From: an uncultured Polaribacter sp.
GTDB taxonomy: Bacteria > Bacteroidota > Bacteroidia > Flavobacteriales > Flavobacteriaceae
Reading direction: 5' to 3'
Length of the DNA stretch: 55,785 bases
Assembly (NCBI GenBank): GCA_913050305.1
Contig: CAJXAS010000001.1
Location: 1-55,785 of the forward strand
Position 1 is the first letter of the stretch. Each line of letters starts with the position of its first letter. Position numbers and translations under genes: made by a program. Below, in pieces: positions 25,102 through 33,434 of this stretch. The notes beneath the pieces were generated by a model. It was given only the letters and a program-made list of their open reading frames with translations. It had not been told where the DNA came from and searched no databases.

Positions 25102-25263
25102 ATGCCGAAAAGAACTTACCAGCCATCGAAAAGAAAGAGAAGAAACAAACACGGTTTCAGAGAAAGAATGGCGTCAGCTAATGGAAGAAAAGTATTAGCT
25201 AGAAGAAGAGCTAAAGGAAGAAAGAAAGTTTCTGTGTCTTCAGAATTTAGACCAAAAAGATAA
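25102..25263 (+). CDS. rpmH: 50S ribosomal protein L34
   Basis: A 53-aa, very basic protein. It starts MPKRTYQPSKRKRRNKHGF, continues with RERMASANGRKVLARRRAKGRKK and ends SSEFRPKR. These are L34 hallmarks, with a slightly longer C-terminus than the E. coli 46-aa protein. It sits in the exit-tunnel region of the large subunit. It has its own promoter and terminator. The usual partner rnpA is not adjacent here, since the next genes are pyrG (divergent) and carB. Confidence 0.97.
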   Translation: MPKRTYQPSKRKRRNKHGFRERMASANGRKVLARRRAKGRKKVSVSSEFRPKR

Positions 25264-25290
25264 TATAATGATTAACATTTGTTAATAATT

Positions 25291-25325
25291 AAGGTGTTAC
25301 TATTTTTAGTAACACCTTTTTTTAT
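25291..25325 (+). terminator. Intrinsic terminator of rpmH
   Basis: AAGGTGTTACTA / TAGTAACACCTT forms a 12-bp perfect stem with a TTTT loop, followed by a T-run. It isolates rpmH from carB. Confidence 0.9.
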
Positions 25326-25384
25326 ACCCAACAACCAACTATTTTTGTAAAACATAACAACACAACAACTTACAACTAAAAACA

Positions 25385-28240
25385 ATGCCAAAAAGAAAAG
25401 ACCTCAATTCAGTTTTAATTATTGGATCTGGACCAATTGTTATTGGACAAGCCTGTGAATTTGATTATTCTGGTTCACAATCTTTAAGATCTTTAAGAGA
25501 AGATGGAATCGAAACGATTCTAATTAACTCTAACCCCGCAACAATTATGACCGATCCTTCAATGGCCGATCATATTTACTTATTGCCTTTAAATACAAAA
25601 TCGATCATTCAGATTTTAAAAGAGCATCCACAAATTGATGCTGTTTTACCAACAATGGGTGGTCAAACTGCATTAAATCTTTGTATCGAAGCAGATGATA
25701 AAGGAATTTGGAAAGATTTTGATGTAAAATTAATAGGTGTAGATATAGACGCCATTAATGTTACAGAAGATAGAGAGCAGTTCAGAGAATTAATGATAAA
25801 GATTGGAGTGCCAATGGCGCCTCAAGCAACAGCTACATCTTTCTTAAAAGGAAAAGAAATTGCACAAGAATTTGGTTTTCCATTAGTAATTCGTTCTTCA
25901 TATACTTTAGGTGGTGCAGGAGCTTCTATTGTGTACAAAGCAGAAGATTTTGACCATTTACTAAGTTTCGGTTTAGAAGCATCACCAATACACGAGGTGA
26001 TGATTGATAAGGCGATGATGGGCTGGAAAGAATACGAATTAGAATTATTGAGAGATAGGAATGATAATGTTGTAATTATCTGTTCTATCGAAAACATGGA
26101 TCCTATGGGAATTCATACTGGAGATTCTATAACAGTGGCACCGGCAATGACGCTTTCTGACAAAACATATCAAAAGATGCGTGATATGGCAATTCATATG
26201 ATGCGTTCTATCGGAGATTTTGAAGGCGGTTGTAATGTGCAATTTGCAGTTTCACCTGACGATAAAGAAGATATTATTGCTATTGAAATTAATCCAAGAG
26301 TTTCACGTTCATCTGCATTAGCTTCGAAAGCAACAGGATATCCTATCGCAAAAGTAGCTACAAAATTAGCTATTGGGTATACTTTAGATGAATTAGAAAA
26401 CGGAATTACAAAATCTACATCGGCTTTATTTGAGCCAACATTAGATTACGTAATTGTAAAAATACCACGTTGGAATTTTGATAAATTTGAAGGTTCAGAC
26501 AGGACTTTAGGATTGCAAATGAAATCTGTTGGAGAGGTAATGGGAATTGGACGTTGTTTCCAAGAAGCTTTGCACAAAGCAACACAATCTTTAGAAATTA
26601 AGAGAAATGGTTTAGGTGCAGATGGAAAAGGATATACAGATTATAATCAAATTATAGAGAAGTTAACCAATGCAAGTTGGGACCGTGTTTTTGCTATATA
26701 TGATGCAATTTCGATTGGAATTCCTTTGAGTAAAATCCATGATATTACAAAAATAGACATGTGGTATCTAACTCAATACGAAGAGTTGTTTCAACTTCAA
26801 AAAGAAATCTCTACCTACAAAATAGATACTATTGAGAGAGATTTGCTTTTAGAGGCAAAGCAAAAAGGGTATGGAGATAGGCAAATAGCCCATATGTTGG
26901 GTTGTTTAGAGAGTGCGGTTTATACAAAAAGAGAAGAGTTAAAAGTACAACGTGTTTTTAAATTAGTAGATACTTGTGCTGCAGAATTCCAAGCAAAGAC
27001 ACCTTATTACTATTCAACTTTTGAAAACGAAATAGAAACGGCAGATGGTGAAATCATTATTGCCAACGAAAGTATTGTCACGCCAAAGAAAAAAATTATT
27101 GTTTTAGGTTCTGGTCCAAACAGAATTGGACAGGGAATTGAATTTGACTACTGTTGTGTGCACGGTGTTTTAGCAGCAGCAGAATGTGGTTACGAAACAA
27201 TTATGATTAATTGTAATCCTGAAACTGTGTCTACGGATTTTGATACAGCAGATAAATTATACTTCGAACCTGTTTTTTGGGAACATATTTATGACATTAT
27301 TCGACATGAAAAACCAGAAGGGGTGATTGTGCAATTAGGTGGTCAAACAGCTCTAAAATTAGCAGAGAAATTAACTAAATACGGAATTAAAATTATAGGA
27401 ACTTCTTTTGAGGCTTTAGATTTAGCAGAAGATAGAGGTAATTTTTCTACCCTGTTAAAAGATAATAAGATTCCATATCCAGAATTCGGAATAGCAGAGA
27501 CTGCAGAAGAAGCTTTGGTTTTAGCAGATGAATTAGATTTTCCAATCTTAGTAAGGCCCTCTTATGTTTTAGGAGGACAAGGAATGAAAATTGTAATCAA
27601 TAAAGAAGAACTAGTTGAACATGTTATAGATTTATTAGGCAGAATGCCAGGTAATAAATTATTATTAGATCATTATTTAGATGGTGCAATAGAGGCAGAG
27701 GCAGATGCAATTTGTGATGCAGACGGTAATGTTTATATTATCGGTATTATGGAACACATAGAGCCTTGTGGAATCCATTCTGGAGATTCTAATGCGATGT
27801 TACCGGTTTTTAATTTAGGTGATTTGGTCATGCAGCAAATTAAAGATCATACACACACCATTGCAAGAGAGTTAAAAACTGTTGGTTTAATTAATGTTCA
27901 GTTTGCAGTTAAAAATGAACTTGTTTATATTATTGAAGCAAATCCAAGAGCATCTAGAACGGTCCCTTTTATAGCAAAAGCGTACAAAGAACCGTATGTG
28001 AACTATGCAACAAAAGTAATGCTTGGTCATAATAAGGTAACAGACTTTAATTTTAATCCTCAATTAGAAGGATATGCAATTAAGCAACCGGTATTCTCTT
28101 TTAATAAATTCCCGAATGTAGATAAGAAATTAGGGCCAGAAATGAAATCTACTGGAGAAAGTATCTTATTTATAGACAGTTTAAAAGACGATGAGTTTTA
28201 TAATTTATATGCAAGAAGAAAAATGTATTTGAGTAAGTAA
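25385..28240 (+). CDS. carB: Carbamoyl-phosphate synthase large subunit, short form
   Basis: Builds carbamoyl phosphate for pyrimidines and arginine from bicarbonate, ATP and ammonia delivered by CarA. It is 951 aa with two ATP-grasp halves. The first starts SVLIIGSGPIVIGQACEFDYSG and has RSSYTLGGAGASIV. The second starts KIIVLGSGPNRIGQGIEFDYCC and has RPSYVLGGQGMKIV. It ends a few residues after PEMKSTGESILFID, exactly where the E. coli enzyme (1073 aa) goes on into its allosteric MGS domain, so that regulatory domain is missing. The stop is clean, with a terminator behind it. carA is not in the window. TATTTTTG (25340-25347) is a possible -7 box. Confidence 0.95.
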   Translation: MPKRKDLNSVLIIGSGPIVIGQACEFDYSGSQSLRSLREDGIETILINSNPATIMTDPSMADHIYLLPLNTKSIIQILKEHPQIDAVLPTMGGQTALNLCIEADDKGIWKDFDVKLIGVDIDAINVTEDREQFRELMIKIGVPMAPQATATSFLKGKEIAQEFGFPLVIRSSYTLGGAGASIVYKAEDFDHLLSFGLEASPIHEVMIDKAMMGWKEYELELLRDRNDNVVIICSIENMDPMGIHTGDSITVAPAMTLSDKTYQKMRDMAIHMMRSIGDFEGGCNVQFAVSPDDKEDIIAIEINPRVSRSSALASKATGYPIAKVATKLAIGYTLDELENGITKSTSALFEPTLDYVIVKIPRWNFDKFEGSDRTLGLQMKSVGEVMGIGRCFQEALHKATQSLEIKRNGLGADGKGYTDYNQIIEKLTNASWDRVFAIYDAISIGIPLSKIHDITKIDMWYLTQYEELFQLQKEISTYKIDTIERDLLLEAKQKGYGDRQIAHMLGCLESAVYTKREELKVQRVFKLVDTCAAEFQAKTPYYYSTFENEIETADGEIIIANESIVTPKKKIIVLGSGPNRIGQGIEFDYCCVHGVLAAAECGYETIMINCNPETVSTDFDTADKLYFEPVFWEHIYDIIRHEKPEGVIVQLGGQTALKLAEKLTKYGIKIIGTSFEALDLAEDRGNFSTLLKDNKIPYPEFGIAETAEEALVLADELDFPILVRPSYVLGGQGMKIVINKEELVEHVIDLLGRMPGNKLLLDHYLDGAIEAEADAICDADGNVYIIGIMEHIEPCGIHSGDSNAMLPVFNLGDLVMQQIKDHTHTIARELKTVGLINVQFAVKNELVYIIEANPRASRTVPFIAKAYKEPYVNYATKVMLGHNKVTDFNFNPQLEGYAIKQPVFSFNKFPNVDKKLGPEMKSTGESILFIDSLKDDEFYNLYARRKMYLSK

Positions 28241-28264
28241 TATTCATTTTCTTAGTATGATATC

Positions 28265-28302
28265 GCATCCATTTCAAAATTTAGAATTGGATGCTTTTTT
28301 TT
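28265..28302 (+). terminator. Intrinsic terminator of carB
   Basis: GCATCCA (28265-28271) pairs with TGGATGC (28288-28294), followed by eight T. It lies 24 nt beyond the carB stop. Confidence 0.82.
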
Positions 28303-28376
28303 GATATATTTAGTTTTGTTTAATGAATTTAACAAAACTTTAAACAATATTTTAAAAAATTGATATTTTTATCTTT

Positions 28377-28384
28377 TACCTTTG
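28377..28384 (+). promoter_or_regulatory. -7 box of the fasciclin gene
   Basis: TACCTTTG fits TAnnTTTG and lies 28 nt before the ATG. A TTG occurs 14 nt upstream, shorter than the 19-nt spacing of the strong promoters in this window, so the assignment is tentative. Confidence 0.4.
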
Positions 28385-28412
28385 ATATTAAATAACAACT
28401 AAAATTAAAAGA

Positions 28413-28985
28413 ATGAAAACAAGAAACGTATTAATGGCTTTTGCAACAATAGGACTTTTTGCATTTGCATCGTGTAAAACTTCTAAAACAGAAGAAGTAA
28501 AAAAAGAATCAATGCTAGCAATGGCTGATGTTGTACAAACTCCCAATATCGTTGGAGTAGCTGTTGGAAACGAAAACTTCTCAACATTAGTAGCTGCCGT
28601 AAAAGCAGCAGGTTTAGTAGAAACTTTAAGTAGTGCAGGTCCGTTTACTGTTTTTGCACCAACAAATGATGCTTTTGCAAAATTACCAGAGGGTACTATT
28701 GCTACTTTATTAAAACCAGAAAGCAAGGCTACTTTAACAAGCATTCTAACATACCATGTTGTTGCCGGGAAATTTGATGCAGCAGCAGTTGTTGCAGCAA
28801 TTACAGCAAACAATGGTGCATTTACAGTTACTACAGTGCAAGGTGGTACTTTGTTAGCGTCTTTAGACGGTGGAAAGGTAGTATTAAAGGATGAAAAAGG
28901 AAACATGTCTACAGTAGTAATTGCAGACGTTGCAGCTTCAAACGGAGTGATACACGCTATTGATAGTGTTGTAATGCCGAACTAA
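28413..28985 (+). CDS. Fasciclin-domain lipoprotein
   Basis: A 190-aa surface or periplasmic lipoprotein. The signal NVLMAFATIGLFAFASC gives lipid-anchored Cys21. A 30-residue Lys/Glu linker follows, then one FAS1 domain at about 50-188: NFSTLVAAVKAAGLVETLSSAGPFTVFAPTNDAFAKLP, LTYHVVAGKF and the closing SNGVIHAIDSVVMP. FAS1 domains mediate adhesion or carbohydrate/protein binding. The gene appears to stand alone, with a promoter and a terminator. The target is unknown. Confidence 0.92.
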   Translation: MKTRNVLMAFATIGLFAFASCKTSKTEEVKKESMLAMADVVQTPNIVGVAVGNENFSTLVAAVKAAGLVETLSSAGPFTVFAPTNDAFAKLPEGTIATLLKPESKATLTSILTYHVVAGKFDAAAVVAAITANNGAFTVTTVQGGTLLASLDGGKVVLKDEKGNMSTVVIADVAASNGVIHAIDSVVMPN

Positions 28986-29007
28986 ACATTGTTCAAAATT
29001 TTATATT

Positions 29008-29040
29008 AAAAAAAGCCTTCAAGAAATTGATGGCTTTTTT
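29008..29040 (+). terminator. Probable terminator of the fasciclin gene
   Basis: A run of A with AAAAAGCC pairs with GGCTTTTT across a loop of about 14 nt and ends in six T. It is weaker than the other terminators because only three G-C pairs hold the stem. Confidence 0.6.
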
Positions 29041-29091
29041 GTATTTGCAATGAAATTTAGAATATTTCTTAGTATTACATTTTAAGAATAC

Positions 29092-29215
29092 TTAATTTTC
29101 ATCAGCAATGAGCGTTGTAAGTATTTGTTTTAAAGTAGCAACAGAATTTTGATAATTTTTTTTTCATCATTTCATCAAAATATCTATCAGGACAAGAATT
29201 TCGACTATTTCACTG
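29092..29215 (-). pseudogene. Possible decayed ORF downstream of mazG
   Basis: On the minus strand this stretch reads as protein-like sequence in two frames: SCPDRYFDEMM, then after a run of nine A, NYQNSVATLKQILTTLIADEN and a stop. The second part needs a one-base shift at the A9 run, and an in-frame stop occurs upstream of the first part. It looks like the eroded C-terminus of a small helical protein. I do not recognise the family, and chance is possible. Confidence 0.25.
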
Positions 29216-29240
29216 CAGGTAGCAGCAAAAGGTAAAGTAG

Positions 29241-30020
29241 TTATTTGAAAAATTCTTTCGATTTTTCCCAATACAGATCCATTTCGGTTAAAGACATATT
29301 CGAAAGCTCTTTGCCCTCTTCTTTTGCAGCTTTTTCTAGAAACTGAAATCTATTTATAAATTTCTTATTCGTTTTTTCTAAAGCATTTTCAGGATTTACG
29401 TCAATAAAACGCGCATAATTAATCATAGAGAATAAGACATCTCCAAATTCTTTTTCGGTATTTTCTTTATTACCAGCTTTTATTTCTTCATTTAGTTCAG
29501 AAAGTTCTTCTTGTACTTTTTCCCAAACTTGTGCTGGTTCTTCCCAATCGAAGCCAACACCTGCAACTTTTTCTTGAATTCTGCTCGCTTTTACTACTGC
29601 AGGTAAACTTTTAGGAACGCCTTCTAAAACAGACTCTTTGCCTTCTTTTAATTTTAATTGTTCCCAATTTCGTTTTACATCTTCTACATTATCAACTTTT
29701 ACATCACCATAAATATGAGGATGTCTATTAATTAGTTTGTCAGAAATTGAGTTCGCAACATCGCCAATATCAAAAGCTTTTTTTTCGCTACCAATTTTAG
29801 CATAAAAGACGATGTGTAAAAGGACATCTCCTAACTCTTTTTTTATTTCAGGTAAATCATTGTCTAAAATGGCATCTGCAAGCTCATAGGTTTCTTCAAT
29901 AGTAAGATGGCGTAGACTTTCTAAGGTTTGTTTTTTATCCCAAGGGCATTTCTCACGAAGTTCATCCATGATATCTAACAAACGACTAAAAGCAGCTAAT
30001 TGTTCTTTTCTAGAATTCAT
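29241..30020 (-). CDS. mazG: Nucleoside triphosphate pyrophosphohydrolase MazG
   Basis: Hydrolyses (d)NTPs, including non-canonical ones, to NMP and pyrophosphate. It is 259 aa with two MazG helical domains. The first has LREKCPWDKKQTLESLRHLTIEETYELADAI, with metal-binding EExxE/ExxD (KKELGDVLLHI). The second has EELSELNEEI and KEFGDVLFSMINYAR. The start at 30020 (MNSRKEQLAAF) is chosen over the ATG at 30032 because the family begins near it. It is last in the run ruvX-def-DUF5606-mazG. Confidence 0.95.
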   Translation of the reverse strand: MNSRKEQLAAFSRLLDIMDELREKCPWDKKQTLESLRHLTIEETYELADAILDNDLPEIKKELGDVLLHIVFYAKIGSEKKAFDIGDVANSISDKLINRHPHIYGDVKVDNVEDVKRNWEQLKLKEGKESVLEGVPKSLPAVVKASRIQEKVAGVGFDWEEPAQVWEKVQEELSELNEEIKAGNKENTEKEFGDVLFSMINYARFIDVNPENALEKTNKKFINRFQFLEKAAKEEGKELSNMSLTEMDLYWEKSKEFFK

Positions 30021-30096
30021 TTTGAGTTGCAAACTTTTAATTTATTTTAGCTTTCGTTTTTACTTTAAATAGCAACAAGCAAAAATAAAATACTAT

Positions 30097-30516
30097 TTAC
30101 TCTTTTTCGGTCTCTTCTTTAGTCGCTTCAATTTTAGAAAAATCCATTCCAGAATTCACCAATAAATTAAACCATTGAATCACTTTTTTAATGTTCGAAG
30201 TATACACTCTTTCAGCATCATAATCTGGTAAAACTTCTCCAAAAAATGCTTCTAACTTCTTACCACTTTCTTTATGAGATATAGCTTCTTTACCTTCCGT
30301 TTTCTCATACATTGCCTTTAAAACCTTCAATAAAGGTACATCCTCTTCATAGGTGTAAATAGCAATATTTTCTAATAAACTAACATTCTGTGTTGCGCTA
30401 ATTGCGGCCCGTTTATCATCGCCTAAACCAGCAACAATTATTGCACTTTTAGATTGAGATATTACTTTAAATAATCCGGGTTTACCGCTAACGGCTATAA
30501 TTTTATTAAATTCCAT
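30097..30516 (-). CDS. DUF5606 family protein
   Basis: A 139-aa protein of a Bacteroidetes family with no assigned function. The conserved N-terminal half reads NKIIAVSGKPGLFKVISQSKSAIIVAGLGDDKR, a small beta barrel-like stretch. It continues with TQNVSLLENIAIYTYEEDVPLLKVLKAMYEK and a DYDAERVYTSNIKKVIQWFNLL helix. The tail is acidic. It lies 27 nt after def. The constant link to def suggests a translation-related role, but this is inference. Confidence 0.85.
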   Translation of the reverse strand: MEFNKIIAVSGKPGLFKVISQSKSAIIVAGLGDDKRAAISATQNVSLLENIAIYTYEEDVPLLKVLKAMYEKTEGKEAISHKESGKKLEAFFGEVLPDYDAERVYTSNIKKVIQWFNLLVNSGMDFSKIEATKEETEKE

Positions 30517-30543
30517 GTGTTTTATATTTTGTGCCCTTTAAGA

Positions 30544-31134
30544 CTATTTACCTTTTTTTGCATTTGGAAAACGCATTCTGTAATCTGCGCTAATTTTTCC
30601 TTTTGAAATGTTCTCTAATTTCTTTTTAATGATTCTTTTCTTTAAAGTAGAGAGCTTGTCTGTGAACAAGATGCCTTCAATATGATCGAACTCATGTTGA
30701 AAAACTCTTGCAGCTAATCCTTCTAAAGTTTCTGTGTGTACCGTGAAGTTTTCATCTTGGTATTCAATAGTTATTTTTGGTTGACGAGAAACATCTTCTC
30801 GCACATCAGGAATACTTAAACAACCTTCGTTAAATATCCACTCTTCACCTTCTTCTTCTAAAATTTTTGGGTTTATGAAAACTCTATTAAAAGATTTTAA
30901 TACAGTTCTTTCTTCTTCAGATAAATTATCATCTTCTGCAAAAGGAGAAGCATCAATTAAAAATAAACGGATTGCTTTACCAATTTGAGGAGCAGCTAGG
31001 CCAACACCAGAAGCATTGTACATCGTTTCTTTCATATTGGTGATCAGTTTTTCTAAATCAGGATATGCTGCATCTATAGCCTCAGCAACTTTTCTTAAAA
31101 CAGGATCTCCGTAGGCAACAATTGGTAAAATCAT
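30544..31134 (-). CDS. def: Peptide deformylase
   Basis: Metalloenzyme of 196 aa that removes the formyl group from nascent proteins. The three motifs are intact: GVGLAAPQIG (43-52), EGCLSIP with metal ligand Cys105, and QHEFDHIEG with His147, Glu148 and His151. An insertion of about 12 acidic residues (PFAEDDNLSEEERTV) lies between motifs 1 and 2, as in many Bacteroidetes enzymes. It acts on products initiated with the tRNA formylated by fmt at 4710. Confidence 0.97.
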   Translation of the reverse strand: MILPIVAYGDPVLRKVAEAIDAAYPDLEKLITNMKETMYNASGVGLAAPQIGKAIRLFLIDASPFAEDDNLSEEERTVLKSFNRVFINPKILEEEGEEWIFNEGCLSIPDVREDVSRQPKITIEYQDENFTVHTETLEGLAARVFQHEFDHIEGILFTDKLSTLKKRIIKKKLENISKGKISADYRMRFPNAKKGK

Positions 31135-31179
31135 TTATTTTTATTTAAAAAGGTCTGCAAAAATACGATTTAGTATAGT

Positions 31180-31208
31180 GAATTACGAATTTTTGAATTA
31201 CGAATTTT
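31180..31208. repeat. Two-copy tandem repeat upstream of def
   Basis: GAATTACGAATTTTT (31180-31194) is followed at once by GAATTACGAATTTT (31195-31208). The repeat lies in the 93-nt gap between ruvX and def. It may be a simple slippage duplication, but it sits where def would have a promoter or leader. Confidence 0.7.
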
Positions 31209-31227
31209 CAAAAACTAAGTGAATATT

Positions 31228-31641
31228 TTAATGTTGGCTGTATAAGTACGATTGTAGTATAATAGTAGCGCTAATTTCATCAACCATAGCCTTATTTCTT
31301 CGTTGTTTTTTCTTCACTCCGCTGTCAATCATTGTTTGAAAAGCCATTTTAGATGTGAAACGTTCATCTATTCTTTTCATTGGAATTTGAGGAAATAATT
31401 TTTCTATTTTTTTAAGAAAAGGAAGAATAAGGGCTTCACTTTCACTATCAGAATTATCCATCTGTTTAGGCAATCCCATTAAAAATAATTCTACTTTTTC
31501 TTTAGATGTATATTCCTTTAAGAAAGACAATAAGTCAGACGTATTTACCGTTGTTAAGCCAGAAGCAATTATTTTTAATTCATCTGTAACCGCTATTCCA
31601 GTTCTTATTTTTCCAAAGTCAATCGCTAAAACTCTTGCCAA
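31228..31641 (-). CDS. ruvX: Putative pre-16S rRNA nuclease / Holliday junction resolvase RuvX (YqgF)
   Basis: A 137-aa RNase H-fold nuclease. The first catalytic Asp is in RVLAIDFGKIRTGIAV (Asp8), then LFLMGLPKQMDNSDSESE, IDERFTSKMA and the last acidic site MVDEISATIILQSYL. In E. coli the protein trims the 5' end of 16S rRNA. A Holliday-junction role has also been proposed. It is first of the ruvX-def-DUF5606-mazG run. Confidence 0.93.
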   Translation of the reverse strand: MARVLAIDFGKIRTGIAVTDELKIIASGLTTVNTSDLLSFLKEYTSKEKVELFLMGLPKQMDNSDSESEALILPFLKKIEKLFPQIPMKRIDERFTSKMAFQTMIDSGVKKKQRRNKAMVDEISATIILQSYLYSQH

Positions 31642-31849
31642 ATTGTATTGTTTTTTACAAAAATAACTGTTAATTATTAATATTGAGGAAATAACTTAAA
31701 TATTATCAATTAGTTATAGAATAATTTTTATTTTGAGTTAGAATTAACAACTTTAGAATTTAAACAAGGATACCTAATATGTTTAAAAAATGTATATTCG
31801 CTTCAGTTTTTATAGATAAATTTATATTTACAGAACTTATACAATTAAA

Positions 31850-32665
31850 ATGGAGGAAATTAGAAAAATTATAGAGTCAGCTTGGGAAAATCGTGAGTTA
31901 TTAAAAGAGCAAAACACGATTGATACCATTAGAAAAGTAGTTGATTTGTTGGATAAGGGAACTTTAAGAGTTGCTGAACCTGTCTCAGATGGCTGGCAAG
32001 TTAATGAGTGGGTTAAAAAAGCAGTAGTGCTCTACTTTCCAATTCAAAAAATGGAAACCTTAGAAGCTGGGATTTTTGAATATCATGATAAAATTCCATT
32101 AAAAAGAAATTTTGCAGAAAGAGGAATTAGAGTAGTACCAAATGCAGTTGCAAGACATGGAGCTTATATTGCGCCAGGAACTATCCTAATGCCAAGTTAT
32201 GTAAATATAGGAGCATATGTAGACGAAGGAACTATGGTTGACACTTGGGCCACGGTTGGTTCTTGTGCTCAGATTGGGAAGAATGTACACCTTTCTGGTG
32301 GTGTAGGAGTTGGAGGTGTTTTAGAACCTTTACAAGCAGCACCTGTAATTATAGAAGATGGAGCTTTTATTGGCTCTAGATGTATTGTCGTAGAAGGTGT
32401 TAGAATCGAAAAAGAGGCTGTTTTAGGGGCAAATGTTGTATTGACGATGAGTACTAAAATTATAGATGTAACTGGAGATGAACCTATAGAGATGAAAGGT
32501 AGAGTTCCTGCACGTTCTGTTGTAATTCCTGGAAGTTATACAAAGAAGTTTGCGGCTGGCGAATACAATGTACCTTGTGCTTTGATTATTGGAAAAAGAA
32601 AAGAAAGTACCAACAAGAAAACATCCTTAAACGATGCTTTGCGTGAATACGACGTAGCAGTTTAA
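31850..32665 (+). CDS. dapD: 2,3,4,5-tetrahydropyridine-2,6-dicarboxylate N-succinyltransferase
   Basis: Succinylates tetrahydrodipicolinate in lysine/diaminopimelate synthesis. It is 271 aa. An N-terminal helical domain (IIESAWENRELL) is followed by VPNAVARHGAYIAPGTILMPSYVNIGAYVDEGTMVDTWATVGSCAQIG, the hexapeptide-repeat left-handed beta helix. It ends with SVVIPGSYTKKF and a short tail. The length matches the family. The next gene begins 14 nt after it, so the surface-sugar genes may share its transcript. Confidence 0.96.
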   Translation: MEEIRKIIESAWENRELLKEQNTIDTIRKVVDLLDKGTLRVAEPVSDGWQVNEWVKKAVVLYFPIQKMETLEAGIFEYHDKIPLKRNFAERGIRVVPNAVARHGAYIAPGTILMPSYVNIGAYVDEGTMVDTWATVGSCAQIGKNVHLSGGVGVGGVLEPLQAAPVIIEDGAFIGSRCIVVEGVRIEKEAVLGANVVLTMSTKIIDVTGDEPIEMKGRVPARSVVIPGSYTKKFAAGEYNVPCALIIGKRKESTNKKTSLNDALREYDVAV

Positions 32666-32679
32666 GGTTTATAAAGTTT

Positions 32680-33429
32680 ATGACAAAAATATCAGCAATA
32701 ATACCTACATTAAATGAAGAAATTCATATATCTGAGGCTATAAAATCAGTAAGTTTTGCTGATGAAATTATTGTAATCGATTCTTTTAGTGAAGATAAAA
32801 CAATAGAAATAGCTGAGAAGTTAAATGTAAAAATAATCAAACGGAAGTTTGATGATTTTTCTTCTCAAAAAAACTATGCGATTTCGCAAGCAACTCATGA
32901 TTGGATTTATATTTTAGATGCAGATGAAAGGGTTACGAAAGAGGTTAAAGAGGAAATAGTTTCGGCGGTAAAAGATCCTAAAGGTTTTGTCGGTTTTTAT
33001 TTGCGAAGGACTTTTTATTTTTCTGGAAAAAAAGTAAACTACTCTGGCTTCCAAAGAGATAAGGTAATCCGTTTATTTTTAAAAGAACATTGTAAATATT
33101 CTGGTCTTGTTCATGAAAAAATAATATCCAATGGAAAAATTGGTTTTTTTAAAAATAAAATTGATCATTTCTCTTACAGAAATTATGACCATTATATTTC
33201 TAAATTGAATCATTATGCAGCCATAAGAGCTGAAGAATTGCATGATAATGGTGAAAAAGTAAATATTTACCACGTGATGGTAAAACCTGGAGCAAGGTTT
33301 TTTATTCATTATTTCATTCGTCTTGGATTTTTAGATGGTTTTACAGGTTTTTTAGTTGCAAAAACACAAGCTTATGGTGTTTTGACGAGATATATTAAAT
33401 TGTGGTTGTTGAATTCCAAATTAGAATAA
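32680..33429 (+). CDS. Family 2 glycosyltransferase (WaaE/KdtX-like)
   Basis: A 249-aa GT-A fold glycosyltransferase acting on lipopolysaccharide core or similar glycans at the inner membrane. The nucleotide-sugar half has ISAIIPTLNEEIHISEAI, EIIVIDSFSEDKT and the metal-binding ILDADERV. Then come FQRDKVIRLFLKEHCKYSGLVHE and a C-terminal amphipathic membrane-contacting stretch (ARFFIHYFIRLGFLDGF). The donor sugar is unknown. It is followed 5 nt later by a Stealth gene. A near-copy of its last 40 codons reappears at 34464-34586. Confidence 0.9.
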   Translation: MTKISAIIPTLNEEIHISEAIKSVSFADEIIVIDSFSEDKTIEIAEKLNVKIIKRKFDDFSSQKNYAISQATHDWIYILDADERVTKEVKEEIVSAVKDPKGFVGFYLRRTFYFSGKKVNYSGFQRDKVIRLFLKEHCKYSGLVHEKIISNGKIGFFKNKIDHFSYRNYDHYISKLNHYAAIRAEELHDNGEKVNIYHVMVKPGARFFIHYFIRLGFLDGFTGFLVAKTQAYGVLTRYIKLWLLNSKLE

Positions 33430-33434
33430 GTTTT

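Noticed and set aside
28388..28906. 172-aa minus-strand frame
   Set aside because: Complementary to the fasciclin gene, which has a lipobox and clear FAS1 motifs. The minus frame arises from its Ala/Val-rich codons.
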